A stretch of DNA of 64,000 nt from Brachynemurus nebulosus (Eukaryota; Arthropoda; Insecta; Neuroptera; Myrmeleontidae). Location of the stretch: positions 13,544,832 to 13,608,831 of the forward strand of contig JAPWDM010000005.1 of the NCBI GenBank assembly GCA_035578155.1, given 5' to 3'. The notes under the pieces were generated by a model. It did not search any database. It was not told where the DNA came from and saw only the letters and a program-made list of their open reading frames with translations. The translations under genes and the position numbers were made by a program. Below are positions 9,760-21,306 of this stretch, one piece after another; the first letter of the stretch is position 1, and every line of letters starts with the position of its first letter.

Positions 9760-10362
9760 ATTTTACATTTCCTTCAATTAAAAAAAGTCCAAAATACGCT
9801 TTTTTCGGTGGTTACAGTGGTGTTGCCCCTTAAGCTATTTTTATTACTTATTCTATCATTCAATGTACTTATATATTTTTCTGCCAAAGACATTCGAAAC
9901 AATACTGGTAGACGATATGATATCCAATTTAATCTACGTACATAGGTAATAGGTATACGATAGTGATGAAATAAAGAAAAATGACAGTTAAACCAGCTAA
10001 TCAATACGTCATCGATAAATATGACAATATATCTTTTACATGCTTCTATATATATTTAAGTGATAAGTAACATGTCTGGATGTACACCTGAATGCACATC
10101 GGAGATAGTCTACTATAGTGAGCTAATCAAATACATTGGCGGAATTAAAATGACAGCTGAGACTTGTTAGTTAACAGGAAATAATATAAATCTTGTCTGT
10201 AATAGATATAAATAATAATTACAGTTTAAATAATATTCATATAGTATATGTTTATATTATAGTTTTAATTTATTTAGTTGAATATTAAAGCAACTATAAA
10301 CTTGTAAAGGAATATATAGTCCAAGAACTCATTTCCCCGTCAACGAAACAGAAATGGTCAAG
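9760..10362. other. No feature recognised
   Basis: AT-rich sequence with chance frames only, between the hAT MITE and a short repeat relic. Confidence 0.5.
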
Positions 10363-10532
10363 GTCGTGGAGAGAAATTTCGGGCCACACGAATATGTCGC
10401 ATTTTTTAAAAATTTCTTCCTTATAAAATAAGTGGTAGACAAAAATATTCATAACATTTTTCTACGGGCCCCCTTCTCAAGCCCGCGCCATGCGACTGCA
10501 ATCAATGCTACCCCACCCTCTCGTCGGGCCTG
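10363..10532. repeat. Dispersed repeat F, copy 1
   Basis: It shares CGTGGAGAGAAAT, a GC-rich CGGGCCC and CCCGCG centre, and GCTACCCC(A/G)CCCTCTCGT with 56862-57013 in the same orientation. It is unusually GC-rich for its surroundings. Confidence 0.6.
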
Positions 10533-10609
10533 AAAACGTTTGTCAGGGACATTAAACTTTTTTGTTTCTTAGAACATTATCTAAAAACAATTTATTTATA
10601 TTTATCAGT

Positions 10610-10816
10610 ATTTTTTTGTCGGGAATGAAACTTTTTACTGTGCTGTTTTACAAATTTTACGGAGCTAATATTACGGAAAGAATATTCTATCCTTTAAATT
10701 TTCTATGATTAATTATAATTTTTATATTTTTACCGTACCAAATTGAATATGTTCGCCTTTTACACGTCGATTGTAGTGCTGAGCACAGTAATTTTTCTAT
10801 GAATTTTCTCTCCGTG
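10610..10816. mobile_element. Truncated copy of the ACACGGAGAG terminal-repeat element
   Basis: It matches the right ~200 bp of the element at 39787-40591, including TTACTGTGCTGTTTTACAAA, TTCGCCTTTTACACGTCGAT and the end TTTTCTCTCCGTG. The left half is absent. Confidence 0.8.
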
Positions 10817-11614
10817 TACACAAATTAATGAAGTATTATTCTGTTTTGGATGTATAAATACAAAAAAATTCTATACTGTACTTCAATTTCAGTTTAGGTT
10901 AGCCCTATTGATCGTCTCCATTCATCCTTTTATCGTCTCTTTTAACCCCAGTTTACTATATACAGTAATAATTCAAATTCAAAAAATTCAAAGTTATTTT
11001 TTCAAAAACCAGAAATATTTTTTAAAAATTTTTGATTATTGTAATAAAGTGATACTTGCAAAAGAAATACAAAAAAGCACGATATAAAGTTTGAATTCGT
11101 GCCTATTCATTCCGATTTACGGGATCAAGTTTAATAATATAAAAATGAATAGTTTGTTTAAAGACGCTGGTCATGTCACGACAATAAAAAGGATGATATT
11201 TTCATATTAACATGCACGTGCTATGGAAGGAAGTGCATGCGTTCAATTGCTGCACTATGTACATTCTATTTTACAATAGTGTAGAGTAAGTAACATGACA
11301 CCCTCTATTTAAATAATAGATAATTTTAATAAAAAGATCAATATGGAGTATGGACTTTTACGCCCTTTAACATATACTTATTTATACAGTGTCAAGCTTA
11401 ATTCCATTAACCATTTTCCATAGGTACTATAATGGTTAACAATAACATTCTGGTTAGATAATAATTTTAGCTTATATAGTAAAAATTGGAAGATTGAAAA
11501 GTTATCAGCACTCATTTTTTCGAGAACAATTGGGAGTACTCAGTTTTATCTCATAACTTCATCCAGTTTACTACAATTTTCAATGATTTAAGAACCACAG
11601 AATGACGAAACTGG
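10817..11614. other. No feature recognised
   Basis: AT-rich spacer before the hAT element, with no conserved frame and no terminal repeats found. Confidence 0.5.
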
Positions 11615-11954
11615 AAACGAATCAGGGCCGCGCCAAGCGGGGGTGTTAGGGGTGCCTAGTACCCCGGCGGCAGGCTTTGGGGGCGGCAAATAAAATATAA
11701 AATTATTACTATTTTTATGTGGTAATTTTGATGACACTTAAATGTTACCCGCATTTTGCTTAAATACTTGTATATTATGATTGTTGTGACCCGTCAGTAA
11801 TCCGACTATTCCGATTGTTGACCAGCGACAACAATCATTTGCGCGGTAATCGGCGAGATCAAACGGGATCGGGATCGAACATGCTCTTGCACGCTTTAAT
11901 TTTATAATACCCCTGTCGCAGCATCTGCATAACATAGCGAATTTCCAAATCTTG

Positions 11955-12249
11955 GGCACTGGCGGATCTCATCTAAGACCTGTACCTATTTAAAATAGTT
12001 TAGCTTTCTAAGAGTAAAAGAATTTTTAAAATCGACTGGGTAATTAGTTTTGGTATTTTTGGGGACCCAAGAACCCGAACGAATTTTGTGCAGCATAGTT
12101 GTATCCATCTAAAATAATTTAGTTCTCTAGCAGTGAGAAATTTTTTAGCATCGGTTCGATAGCTTATTACTGGCGTTTTCGGATCTGCAAGATCCCGGTG
12201 GACCTCATTAAAAAATCAGCTCGACCGTATATTCTAGGCGGACTTTATG

Positions 12250-12331
<82 letters not shown>

Positions 12332-13390
12332 AACCCGTTGTGTAGCATTCTACGCCGCATTTGCATCCGCAGGACAGTTGTGGATCTCAGATAACACAAC
12401 CTTTACCTATCTAAAATAGTTTACCTCGGTAATAGTAAAAAAGTTTCAAAATCGGTCAGTTATTTTATTTTTTACACTTTTAGGTCCTACTGACACTGTC
12501 AGACCTTACATAACGTAATCTATATGTATCTAAAATAGCTTAGCTCCCCAACAGTGAAAAAATTTTCAAAATCGGTCGGTTAGTTTATTTTTGACACTTT
12601 TGGATCCCATGGACCCTGGCAGACCTTACATAACGTAATCTATATTTATCTAAAATAGTTTAGCTCTGTAACAGTGAAAAAATTTTCAAAATCGGTCGGT
12701 TAGTTTATTTTTGACACTTTTGGATCCCATGGACCCTGGCAGACCTTACATAACGGAATCTATATTTATCTAAAACAGTTTAGCTCTGTAACAGTGAAAA
12801 AATTTTCAAAATCGATCAGGCAGTTTATTTTTGACACTTTTGGGTCCTATGGACCCAGGCGGAACTTACATAACGTAATCGATATTTATCTAAAATAGTT
12901 TAGCTCTGTAACAGTGAAAAAATTTTCAAAATCGGTCAGTTAGTTTATTTTTGACACTTTTGGGTCCTGTGGACCCGGCGGACCTTACATAATCTATTCT
13001 AAATCTATCTAAAATAGTTTAGCTCTGTAACAGTGAAAATTTTTTTAAAATTGGTCGTTTAGTTTATTTTTTACAATTATGGGATCAGTAAATCCTGGCG
13101 AAACTCATACAAGTCTAGTACTCTAACAGTAAGAAAAGGGTTCTAAGGATCTCATATAACTTATGGCAGTCCGTAAGGTTCTTGCGGACATCATTTAATT
13201 AATTAATTCAAATACTTTAACTTACTAACTGTGAAAAAATTTTTAAAATCGATTGGTTAATTAATTTCTGGCCTTTTTAGGTCCCGAAAACCTTGACCTC
13301 ACATAAAATACCTTAAATCCATTTGAAATGGTTTAATTTTTTAACATTATTAATTATTAGTGAAAAAATTTTCAAAATCGATTCAAAATA
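11955..13390. repeat. ~120-bp minisatellite array, about 11 units
   Basis: The unit contains TATCTAAAATAGTTTAGCTC, AACAGTGAAAAAATTTTCA, AAATCGGTC and a GACCC...GG(C/A)GGACCTTACATAA segment. Successive TCTAAAATAG positions near 12409, 12529, 12648, 12768, 12888 and 13007 give a 119-120-bp period. The central units are the most alike; the flanking ones (about 11985, 12105, 13210, 13330) are diverged. One unit is interrupted by the TA tract at 12252-12327. Confidence 0.9.
12252..12327. repeat. (TA)n microsatellite inside the minisatellite
   Basis: Pure TA run of about 76 bp, replacing part of one 120-bp unit. Confidence 0.97.
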
Positions 13391-14039
13391 TTTTTCCGTG
13401 CATACATATGTACATTATACATATTTTGTTTTGTTTCATATATTTAATAATATTATATCATAACATAATCTTCAATTTCTTGTTTACTTAAAAATTCAAT
13501 AAAAAAAAAAAAAAATTCTTCATTACATTAGCTTAGAAAATCTGTTTAATTTACATTTTTTAACATGAGATAGAACCATGCTAATTATAATGCAATAATT
13601 GAGAAACAAAACTCTATACATGTGTGTGTTATAACACATGTATGTGAATATACTTCACTTGTTCTCACAAAATTCTTTAATAAAAAAGTGAAATATTTTT
13701 ATACTTCATAAAGAACTGAGATAGAAATATAAATTACTTATTACAATGACAAAGAGAGCAAAATAAGCCAATAGTGAAAATTACGATTTTCTCGAAAACT
13801 ACTTAACATAGAAAGAAAATTATAAGAACATTTTCTTCATAATTTTTTTTTCCTTTTCAACGATGTAAAAATCGAACTGTCTTATGATAAGATCGAATGA
13901 TAAAAAATGGCCAGAAAACCTACTTCTGGGCATCCGACGTGTCTGGCTAACGAACTTAGCCAAGCCAATGCAGAATCCAGTCCGCACACAAAATTTCATA
14001 AGCGTTAGACGTTTCGTTCGAGAGTTATCGTGGGAACAC

Positions 14040-14043
<4 letters not shown>

Positions 14044-14114
<71 letters not shown>
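14044..14114. repeat. (TA)n microsatellite in family D copy 2
   Basis: Pure TA run of about 70 bp, directly after the GAGAGTTATCG block. This is the same relative place as the tract in copy 1. Confidence 0.97.
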
Positions 14115-14117
<3 letters not shown>

Positions 14118-14526
14118 TTTAGTGAATATCATTTTCGTATTCTAGGGACCTCAAAACAGATTTCTGCCATAGTCCCGGACTCAGATTGCGTCATGAGACC
14201 TACTGTAATAGCTGAATTTCGAGTTTTCGAAATTCGCTAAAAACCGTCGTTGAATTCTACACATAAAACATTTATCAATCTTGCATTTCATTAAAGTAAG
14301 TATATATAGTAAGTAAACTGGTAGCCGGGAGGCATATATTTTATTATGAAAAATGTATTACAAATAAGTTTGGCGTTTTAGGGGCGGCAACTTTTGTCTT
14401 GCACCCCAGCGCAAATGTCCCTTGGCGCGGCCCTGAAACGAATTACAGGTTTTCGAAAAGTTAGGATACTAGATATGTATGTAGGAGTAGGACCATTAGA
14501 AATAGATTTAAGTAATAAATTAAGTT

Positions 14527-15208
14527 TTTTAAAGCAAGCTTTTATTTAAAAATGAACTAAAATATATAAAATAACTTTTGAGTGAAATTTGTAACAATGT
14601 ACAACATAATTTATAAAATCTTGAGGCGCTATTATTAATTATTTTCGTTTCATATGTGAGTAGCTACTTTACTCCTTAGTAAGTACCAAACGTAGTTAAA
14701 CGCCTCAAGCTTTTATAAATTATGTTGCACATTGCTTCAACCTTCACTCAAAAGTTATTTTATACATTTTAGTTCATTTTAAAATAAAAGCTTTGAAAAA
14801 AAAACTATTTTTTTACTTAAATTTACTTTATACTTTTTAGTCTGATCACAATTACTTAAAAAAAATAATTGAAGAAGTAATTTTTTATCTATGTTTTATT
14901 AATCGGTTATTTCATCCTAATCAAACATAACTATGGAAACTAAAAACTGCAATGTAAAATCAATGGATAGTATCTGACAGTTCGAAAGGTTAAAAACTTG
15001 CACAAGACTAAAAATCAACAATTCTAGTTTTGAGGGAATTTAAGACAAAACTAATTATACAAAGTGGCATTGTCATTAAAGTTATACACATACACAAAAT
15101 TTGAAACCTTTAGCTCAATTAGAAGTTGTCTAAATTTTAATTGCAAGATTTGATCTAAACAAACATACTAACATGGCAAGTTAAATAAAAGCTCTTAAAA
15201 AAACTTTC
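14527..15208. mobile_element. Repeat family H, copy A (~680 bp, internal hairpin)
   Basis: The ends carry inverted AGCTTTTATTTAA. The first ~300 bp form a hairpin: AACTTTTGAGTGAA, ACATAATTTATAAAA and CTTGAGGCG are inverted at CGCCTCAAGCTTTTATAAAT and TTCACTCAAAAGTT. The remainder holds TTTGAAACC, TAGCTCAATTAGAA and GTCTAAATTTT, all shared with copies at 47535-48222 (inverted) and 58969-59600. No coding sequence. Confidence 0.8.
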
Positions 15209-15209
15209 C

Positions 15210-15570
15210 TCAGATTAATCACATTTATAAAAGGAATTTCATAATTTTGCCAAATTATTATCCTAATTCAACCATTCTCCTTAATTCAAATCACTTCCAT
15301 ATGGCTTTCTTCGAGAAAAAGGGAACTTTGTAATTTAGTGACGTCATCAGTGACAGTCAATTATTCAATGCCTTAAAAACTCTAAATACAAAAGGATAGT
15401 TATCGAAGAAATCATAGTTTTCGAAGTTGTTCTTTTAATTTTTTTCAAAATTAGCCCGTAGTAGGCTAACTAAAAAACGGTTTTCTATTCGACTATGGTT
15501 TGTCTTGAGGAAAAGGGAATTTTTTAGCTTAATGACGTCATCAAGTTTACGAAAAATTTTTCAGTGCCTT
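15210..15570. repeat. Repeat J, copies with ~240-bp unit
   Basis: It contains GATTAATCACATTTATA, AAAAGGGAA and GACGTCATCA twice, about 200 bp apart (around 15340 and 15535), followed by TTTTTCAGTGCC. The same unit is repeated at 43800-44860. Confidence 0.65.
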
Positions 15571-16616
15571 TAAAACCGTTGGCAAAATGACCGAAATGCA
15601 CATGAAAAACTGAAACTGAGTTGATGTTTGGGCAATGAAGAGCGATATTGATCTCTTGTCGAAGATTTAGTCTCGGAAATTTTACAGATAATGTTGGTAA
15701 AATATTTTTTATAGGTATAGATATAGACCCAAGACTGCAGTGCAGGTGAAAATCAATTTTTTTTTTTTTTTTTTGAAAAATCTTTCTTTGAGTCAAGGAG
15801 TGAAATTAGTTTTGACTGTGTAGTCTTAATACCTGCTTTGTACAAAATATTTATGAACTCGTACTATTTGATTTATACATTTTGTTTGGTATCAGTCAAT
15901 AGTTAATTTTTAAAATTATCAAATTTGAAATTGAAAAATTTGAAAAAATTAATATCTTTGTCGAACCGTATGTGTGCAGCTGGATTTTATATATAAAATT
16001 TTTTTTTATAGGTAGGTATATTATCTTCCTTGTATATTTGTGTAAGACCTGTTCCGCCATCAGTTTTATTCAAAATGTTCAATACATTTCAAATATTCTA
16101 TTGATAAAACTACAATCAAAACCATTATTCATGCATGTGTCTATCTTTTTTTATCTTATAAAAATGGAATCGGTTGAATAAATAAATATCTCTGTTTACT
16201 TGAAAAATAGTCGAACATGTGGATAAAAATCTTTTGTCAGTTCACTATTTTTTTTTTTTTTTTTTTTTGTGAAATATCTGTTGAATTTTTGGCGCACGAC
16301 ACTTTTTGACATTCTTCTTCTTTGACTACCTATAACAAAAATCTAAAAAAATCTAAAAATAGGCAATTTTACTTTTCTATTTTCTTAGTCCAGAATTATT
16401 GTATGAATTTCAAATTTTCAGTAAATAAAGATAACAGTAGTAGCAAGTGTTATTAAGAAAGAAAATTTCGAATTTCGACTGTTAAGTAATTGAAAAAGGA
16501 ATTTGAAAAGCATCAAATGTAATCTTATTTTCAAAGAGACATTTAAGAAAACGGGAAGGATATAAAGGAAAAACAGGTAATATCAAATTTATAAAAAGGA
16601 AAAACAAGATAATAAA
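15571..16616. other. No feature recognised
   Basis: AT-rich DNA with long T and A runs (for example 15758-15775 and 16250-16268). The open frames are short and low in complexity. Confidence 0.5.
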
Positions 16617-16696
16617 AATTGTGAGGATTTTTGGAGTTAGGTCATCGGTTTTAAAAAAGGAGAAGTGAAAATTAAATAACAAGATTTTTTTAAAAT

Positions 16697-16743
16697 TTGG
16701 CGCTACCATGGTTTCATGCAACAGCACATCTTCAGGCGCTCTA
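16697..16743 (-). ncRNA. Candidate hammerhead motif, left arm
   Basis: Minus-strand copy of the motif described at 17036-17078, with the same core, stem and flanks. Being in an inverted repeat it would be transcribed from the opposite strand. Confidence 0.45.
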
Positions 16744-17035
16744 TATTAATTAAAAAGATAAACAAAAAAATGTCAAATAGTCAAATACATAAAAGCACTA
16801 GAACAATATATAAAAATAAATAAAATTAAATTAAATTAATATAGAGCTTAAAGACAATTAATTAAGATATTAAGATAATATAATATAATTAATTTTCTCT
16901 AATTTTCAACTTTTGTAATTTAATTTAATTTAATTTAATTTAATTTAATTTATTTTTATATTTTTATATATTGTTCTAATGTTTTTATGTATTTGACTAT
17001 TTGACATTTTTTTGTTTATCTTTTTAATTAATATA

Positions 17036-17078
17036 GAGCGCCTGAAGATGTGTTGTTGCATGAAACCATGGTAGCGCC
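17036..17078 (+). ncRNA. Candidate hammerhead motif, right arm
   Basis: GCGC (17038-17041) can pair with GCGC (17074-17077) as stem I. The core CTGAAGA is at 17042-17048, a weak stem-loop follows (TG...CA), GAAA is at 17062-17065, the minimal stem III CCATGG at 17066-17071, and the GUA cleavage triplet at 17071-17073. The order equals that at 3681-3730 although the sequences outside the core differ. The weak stem II lowers confidence. Confidence 0.5.
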
Positions 17079-17274
17079 AAATTTTAAAAAAATCTTGTTA
17101 TTTATTTTTCAATTCTCCTTTTTTAAAACCGATGACCTAACTCCAAAAATCCTCACAATTAAATTCAATGGTGCCATCAAATTTTTAACTATTTATACAA
17201 GATAATAAAAAATTTAATATAGTTCAATGAAAAACTTTAAACGGAAAATACGAGAATCCGAGACTGCGAACGAT

Positions 17275-17352
17275 CTAAAACCGTGGGACGCATTTCTAGG
17301 GCTCGCAAGCCTCATTTGACTCGTAGGTCGCACTTTAGGAACCACTACTCTA
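17275..17352 (-). mobile_element. Possible lone hAT-like terminus
   Basis: On the minus strand the stretch begins TAGTGGTTCCTAAAGTGCGA and continues with GGCTTGCGAGCCC, resembling the CAGTGGTTC-type ends of some hAT elements. No partner end or target duplication was found. Confidence 0.3.
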
Positions 17353-18985
17353 GAGTTACCCATAAACTTATAATCAGAAAAATAAACTTGATATTTACGA
17401 ATATTTTTCTAATCCATACTTCGGGTCTTAGGGCTTTGTTAAACATGTAAACGACATCAAAAGGACAAACTTTTGATAATAAGATAAATTATCATACCTA
17501 CAAACAACAGAATTTATTTACTTACAGTTAAATAAGGCATGAGGAAACCTAAAGAGCAGTCAAGAGCTCTCAGTAATTTTAATAATTATAACAGAATTTT
17601 TATTTACGAATCGACATTCGTCAATAATTTTGTTTCGGTTTCAAATACATACTGGTACGTTATAATCATACCATACAAAGAATTGTAACCGAATATTGTT
17701 AAATATTTCTTCAAAAAGAAAAAAATAAATTCAAAATTAATGTAACGGTAACGAATTAATAACAATAATAATTAGCCCCCTTGATCCCCGGGGAAGGATC
17801 CCTGAAAGACGTCTGTGCGTACATATATAACTACACACCCATCAAATCCAGACATTCGAAGTACCTACATACATAAAGAGTGGTTAAAGCAAAAGCAGAT
17901 GTGATATTACAGAAGAACCATGGGTACACATGTGCACACATATCCCATATAGCACGTGTCATGTTAGGGCCACGCGACCCTTATGACAGAGACGACATGA
18001 TAAATAATACACGTACGAGAAAGATAGAACAAAATAAATCACAGCTTTCAAAAACAGAAGTAGTTTATTTTAATAAAAGTGTCTAAAGTGTGGATGTAAT
18101 AAGGTCTATAATTGAAAGAAAAATTTAGAAGCTTTGAATGCATTAGATGCGTTAGTTGTTGTTACTAACGGCTTCCCAAAAAAATTATTTATCACCTGTT
18201 CGAATGGCTGTGTTCAAAGTACCGAAAAAATTATTTGTTTTGAAAAGAGAAATTTTAATTTTTCAAAATTAGTTTTAGGTTTACGATGTGCTTATTTCCA
18301 AAAAAGCTGTTCGAATCACTTCAAAATTGATTTAGAAATCGTTTTTTAAGTCATTTTAACGAAGAATTTGAACTACCATAAAGTTTGTTCCCAAATAACC
18401 ACAATATCAATTCCCAGTAGAAGGGAATGGTAGGCTAAGGTAGGCTGGAAGGGAATGGTAGAATTTATTATCTCAAATTTGAATAGGAGGTTTTAAGGAA
18501 TTTTATTGTAAAATACATTAACTTTTCTGTAGAAGTTGCAACCATTATTAAAAAGATATTGACTTTTGGATCTAATCGAACTTAAGTTATTTATAAAAAT
18601 TTTAATCGTTTATAGCGATCATAAAAATCGTAGGTATAGCCGTAGGACAATCCATATCTGAGAAGCTCCAGTTAGTTAAAGTTTAGAGTCAATCGGTTAA
18701 AAATTGCTCGGATTGCGCTGCGCACTAGTTTGGAAAAAGGCGTTTAAATTTCCAGAACGTGTTTGCGTTTACTGTATTATGTTGGCCAGACGAGAGGAGG
18801 AGACAGAAGGTGATGTAGCCATTTGTTAGCGGCTCGATAAAAAAAGAGAATTTTTTTCTTTGCTCATCGCTTGTATTTTTGTCTATCTCCGGGATTCGTT
18901 ATTTCTTTCCACATCCCTGACTATATGAATACGAAATACTAATATCGGCTTAGTGACCTCTTACATTCATTTTACCTAGCGACAA
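17353..18985. other. No gene recognised
   Basis: Contains only short frames (for example at 17880-18086 and 18134-18349) without known motifs, and a small direct repeat AGAAGGGAATGGTAGGCTAA near 18420-18462. Confidence 0.45.
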
Positions 18986-18989
18986 GAAA

Positions 18990-19400
18990 AATTAGCCTTG
19001 GTCTTGCATTTTTTGCAAGACCAAGACCAATGCTATAAGTATGGATGCAAGACCAATACCAAGACTCAAGTGAGCAAAACTAAGACAATAGCAAGAAAAA
19101 GGCAAGACTCTTGCTAAATTATTTAAATAGTTTAAAAGTATAATTAATACCGTAAAGAGAGAAAATTCTGATTTTAGAAGGAAAAAATTCGCTAATAAAA
19201 AAATTCAAGAAAGTGCAAGATTCTTTAGCAATACCAAGACCAATACCAAGACTGCATTTTGCAAGACCAAGACCAAGACCAAGACTCAAACTGCTCTAGC
19301 AAGACCAAGCCCAAGATTCTTAATGCAAGAGCAAGACCAAGACCAAGACTGCCAAGTCTTGGTCTTGGTCTTCCATTGCTCATCACTAATTTTACCATCC
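18990..19400. repeat. CAAGAC-rich degenerate hexamer repeat with hairpins
   Basis: Runs of CAAGACCAAGAC occur on both strands. There is a 9-bp hairpin around 18999-19023 (GGTCTTGCA...TGCAAGACC) and an 18-bp perfect hairpin at 19333-19372 with a 4-base loop. The repeat produces a spurious Leu-Gly and Trp-Ser frame on the minus strand (19225-19491). It probably belongs to an inverted-repeat element whose ends I could not fix. Confidence 0.6.
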
Positions 19401-20306
19401 GGTGACTGTATAGCATTCTTGCTAGGCCTAAAGTTTGTTCTTTAGCCTTCTTTCTAGGCGATATCAAAGGAGAAGTGGTATTTCTAGACATTTCGGAGAC
19501 CCCTCGGAAAATGAGTGCAATAAGATCTTTAATCCACTAAGTTGAGTAAACCCGGGAGCCAAGGAGCATTCAGTTTAAGTAACTGAATTGAATCATCCGT
19601 TTAAAGTTGGTTAATATCAAATACACTACCTTTACATTTGATACACATCCCTTTTTGAAAATTGTGTTGTGTTTAAAAGTTAGTAAGTAAAGTCCCTTTG
19701 TTCCCGGAATATACTCATACGAGCTGGTGCAATATAGGTATAGAATGCACGGATTTGTACAAAACAACCATCCATACGGTCTTATTCCTTTCAATAGGAT
19801 ACACACACACACACATACACATACACAATCAGTCAGTTTGAAAATATTTCTACAGATTTTTTTGATTCAATTCAATAATAAAAAAGAATTTTTATTTTAT
19901 ATTCAGGTAACTAAATATAACGTTTAACAATAGTTTTTATACAGTATGACCTTTTGGTACAGGAGAACGAGCTTTTTAATCAATCACACCTGCACATATT
20001 TGGCCATAGGTACACTCCATAGGTAAAAGATACATATGTCCCGAAATAACTAATGATTTTTGGTGTATAATTTACCATGTAAATATAATATTTAGAAAGC
20101 TATATGGCACGATCTATTACAACTAACCATAAACTCTTAAAAAATTTTTATCTTAACTTCATCTCAAGAGTTTCCTTTTGAGAAGGCACTACGGCTTCAT
20201 TGATAAAATTATTTGGGCAAAATTAATGTAATTGTTATTGGAAAACTGATATAAATATTTTTTTTCTACTCCTACCAATAAAAGTAACATTTTGCGCACG
20301 GGTAAC
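19400..20306. other. No gene recognised
   Basis: Only a short CA/TA microsatellite (19801-19828) and AT-rich spacer. Confidence 0.5.
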
Positions 20307-20308
20307 TA

Positions 20309-20636
20309 TAGCCGACTCTCGTTAATTCGAAACTGGAGGGACTCTTAAAATATTACGAATTATAGAGAATGAACTTGAACTTGTCTCAAAATGTACTTAC
20401 AATCTTTCTATCTCTTTTTCTCTGCAACTTTGAATTGTCGAGTGTTTGACGCCGATGAGTTCGAATTAATGCGTCGTTTTGTTACGTAGCAATGATTTCT
20501 TCGTTCGAATTACCAAGTGTATAAAAATGTATTGATTTAGTTCGAAATATAAAGAGATTTTGTAGGGAATTCGTGGTAACTTTGAATTATAGAGATGGTC
20601 GAATTATCGCAGGTTTGAATTAACGAGAGTCGATTG
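20309..20636. mobile_element. pogo/Tigger-like MITE, 328 bp
   Basis: Inverted ends share CGACTCTCGTTAATTC, with TA on both outer sides (20307-20308 and 20637-20638). Ends of the GACTCTCGTTAATTCGAA type with TA target duplication are typical of pogo/Tigger members of the Tc1/mariner superfamily. Further GAATTA and TCGAAT copies occur inside. No transposase frame. Confidence 0.75.
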
Positions 20637-21281
20637 TATGTGTAAAAATTAACAATTGCCCACACCGTGCGGAAATAGCGTGCGAAATTATTTCCCACGG
20701 CTTAACATATTAAAAAAATATGCCGTTTCGTTGATTTAATATATAATCTATATAAATAATCCTAAAGTACATAATATGTATGTTGATTATTTATTATTGT
20801 TTCCAAGTTTCAAACTATGTTTTGGCAAAAATTTGAACATCTTACAACTGACATTATAAATTAAAAAAGTATTATAAATTAAAAAAGTTTTTACTACTTA
20901 TTTAAAAATACGTGGGAAAAAGCTTAATTCTCACCTATTGTACAATATACTATTTTATGATAATTAATTTTTTTGTACCATCGGAAAGAGTTTTCGAATC
21001 ATTGTTCTAAATAAACTGTCCTTCGAAAAAAGTTTAAAATGAATTTTTTGTTTCAAAAATTTTTTAAAATTGTTATCCTTAGCACATTAATTTTAACATA
21101 ATTTATCCTTTTCAGTGTTTATTTTTAACATTTTTATCCAAAAATGTGGTTTTTAAAAATAAAAAAAAAATTGGATTTTGTCCAAGAAACCGATGAGTGT
21201 CAAAAATTACAGTAGAATAAATCTCTCCCTTCTTAATTGCGCCAATTTTTATTAATTCATTGACGTTACCTTAGAGGTTTT

Positions 21282-21306
21282 TTTTTTTGTGAATATATAT
21301 TTTATT
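21282..21306 (-). terminator. Polyadenylation signal and poly(A) tail of the LINE
   Basis: On the minus strand AATAAA (21301-21306) is followed within 20 bases by a run of 11 A (21278-21288), the last four of which can also belong to the target duplication. Confidence 0.75.

Larger units (their letters stand above)
11905..14243. mobile_element. Repeat family D, copy 2, expanded by a minisatellite
   Basis: It begins TAATACCCCTGTCGCAGCAT and CATAACATAGCGAATTTCC and ends CTGTAATAGCTGAATTTC and GAAATTCGCTAAAAA, like copy 1 at 6130-6818. Between the ends it contains the ~120-bp tandem array and, at 13900-14115, the conserved CATCCGACGTGTCTGGCTAA block followed by a TA tract. It sits wholly inside the hAT element, so it is either a nested insertion or cargo that mobilised with it. 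Confidence 0.6.
11623..14435. mobile_element. Non-autonomous hAT element, 2.81 kb, perfect 8-bp target duplication
   Basis: The ends are CAGGGCCGCGCCAAG at 11623 and its reverse complement CTTGGCGCGGCCCTG ending at 14435. The 8-bp target duplication AAACGAAT lies at 11615-11622 and 14436-14443. Eight-bp duplications and CAGGG-type termini are diagnostic of hAT transposons. Only about 280 bp at the left and 190 bp at the right look like hAT terminal sequence, including GGGGGCGGCAA and GGGGCGGCAA just inside each end. The rest is filled by repeat family D with its minisatellite. No transposase frame remains. Confidence 0.92.
16617..17160. repeat. Inverted repeat with hammerhead-like motif in each arm
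   Basis: The left arm 16617-16838 is inverted at about 16921-17160 with few mismatches. Outer ends read TTGTGAGGATTTTTGGAGTT inward. The ~80-bp centre is AT-rich, and a TTTAA repeat borders it on the right. Each arm carries a CTGAAGA...GAAACCATGG motif. The layout (two 3' ends of one element facing each other, nothing coding) resembles paired terminal fragments of a Penelope-like element, but no RT remains. Confidence 0.8.

Noticed and set aside
16482..16727. 81-codon hydrophobic minus frame
   Set aside because: It runs across the border of the inverted repeat and through the hammerhead-like region; composition reflects T-rich DNA.
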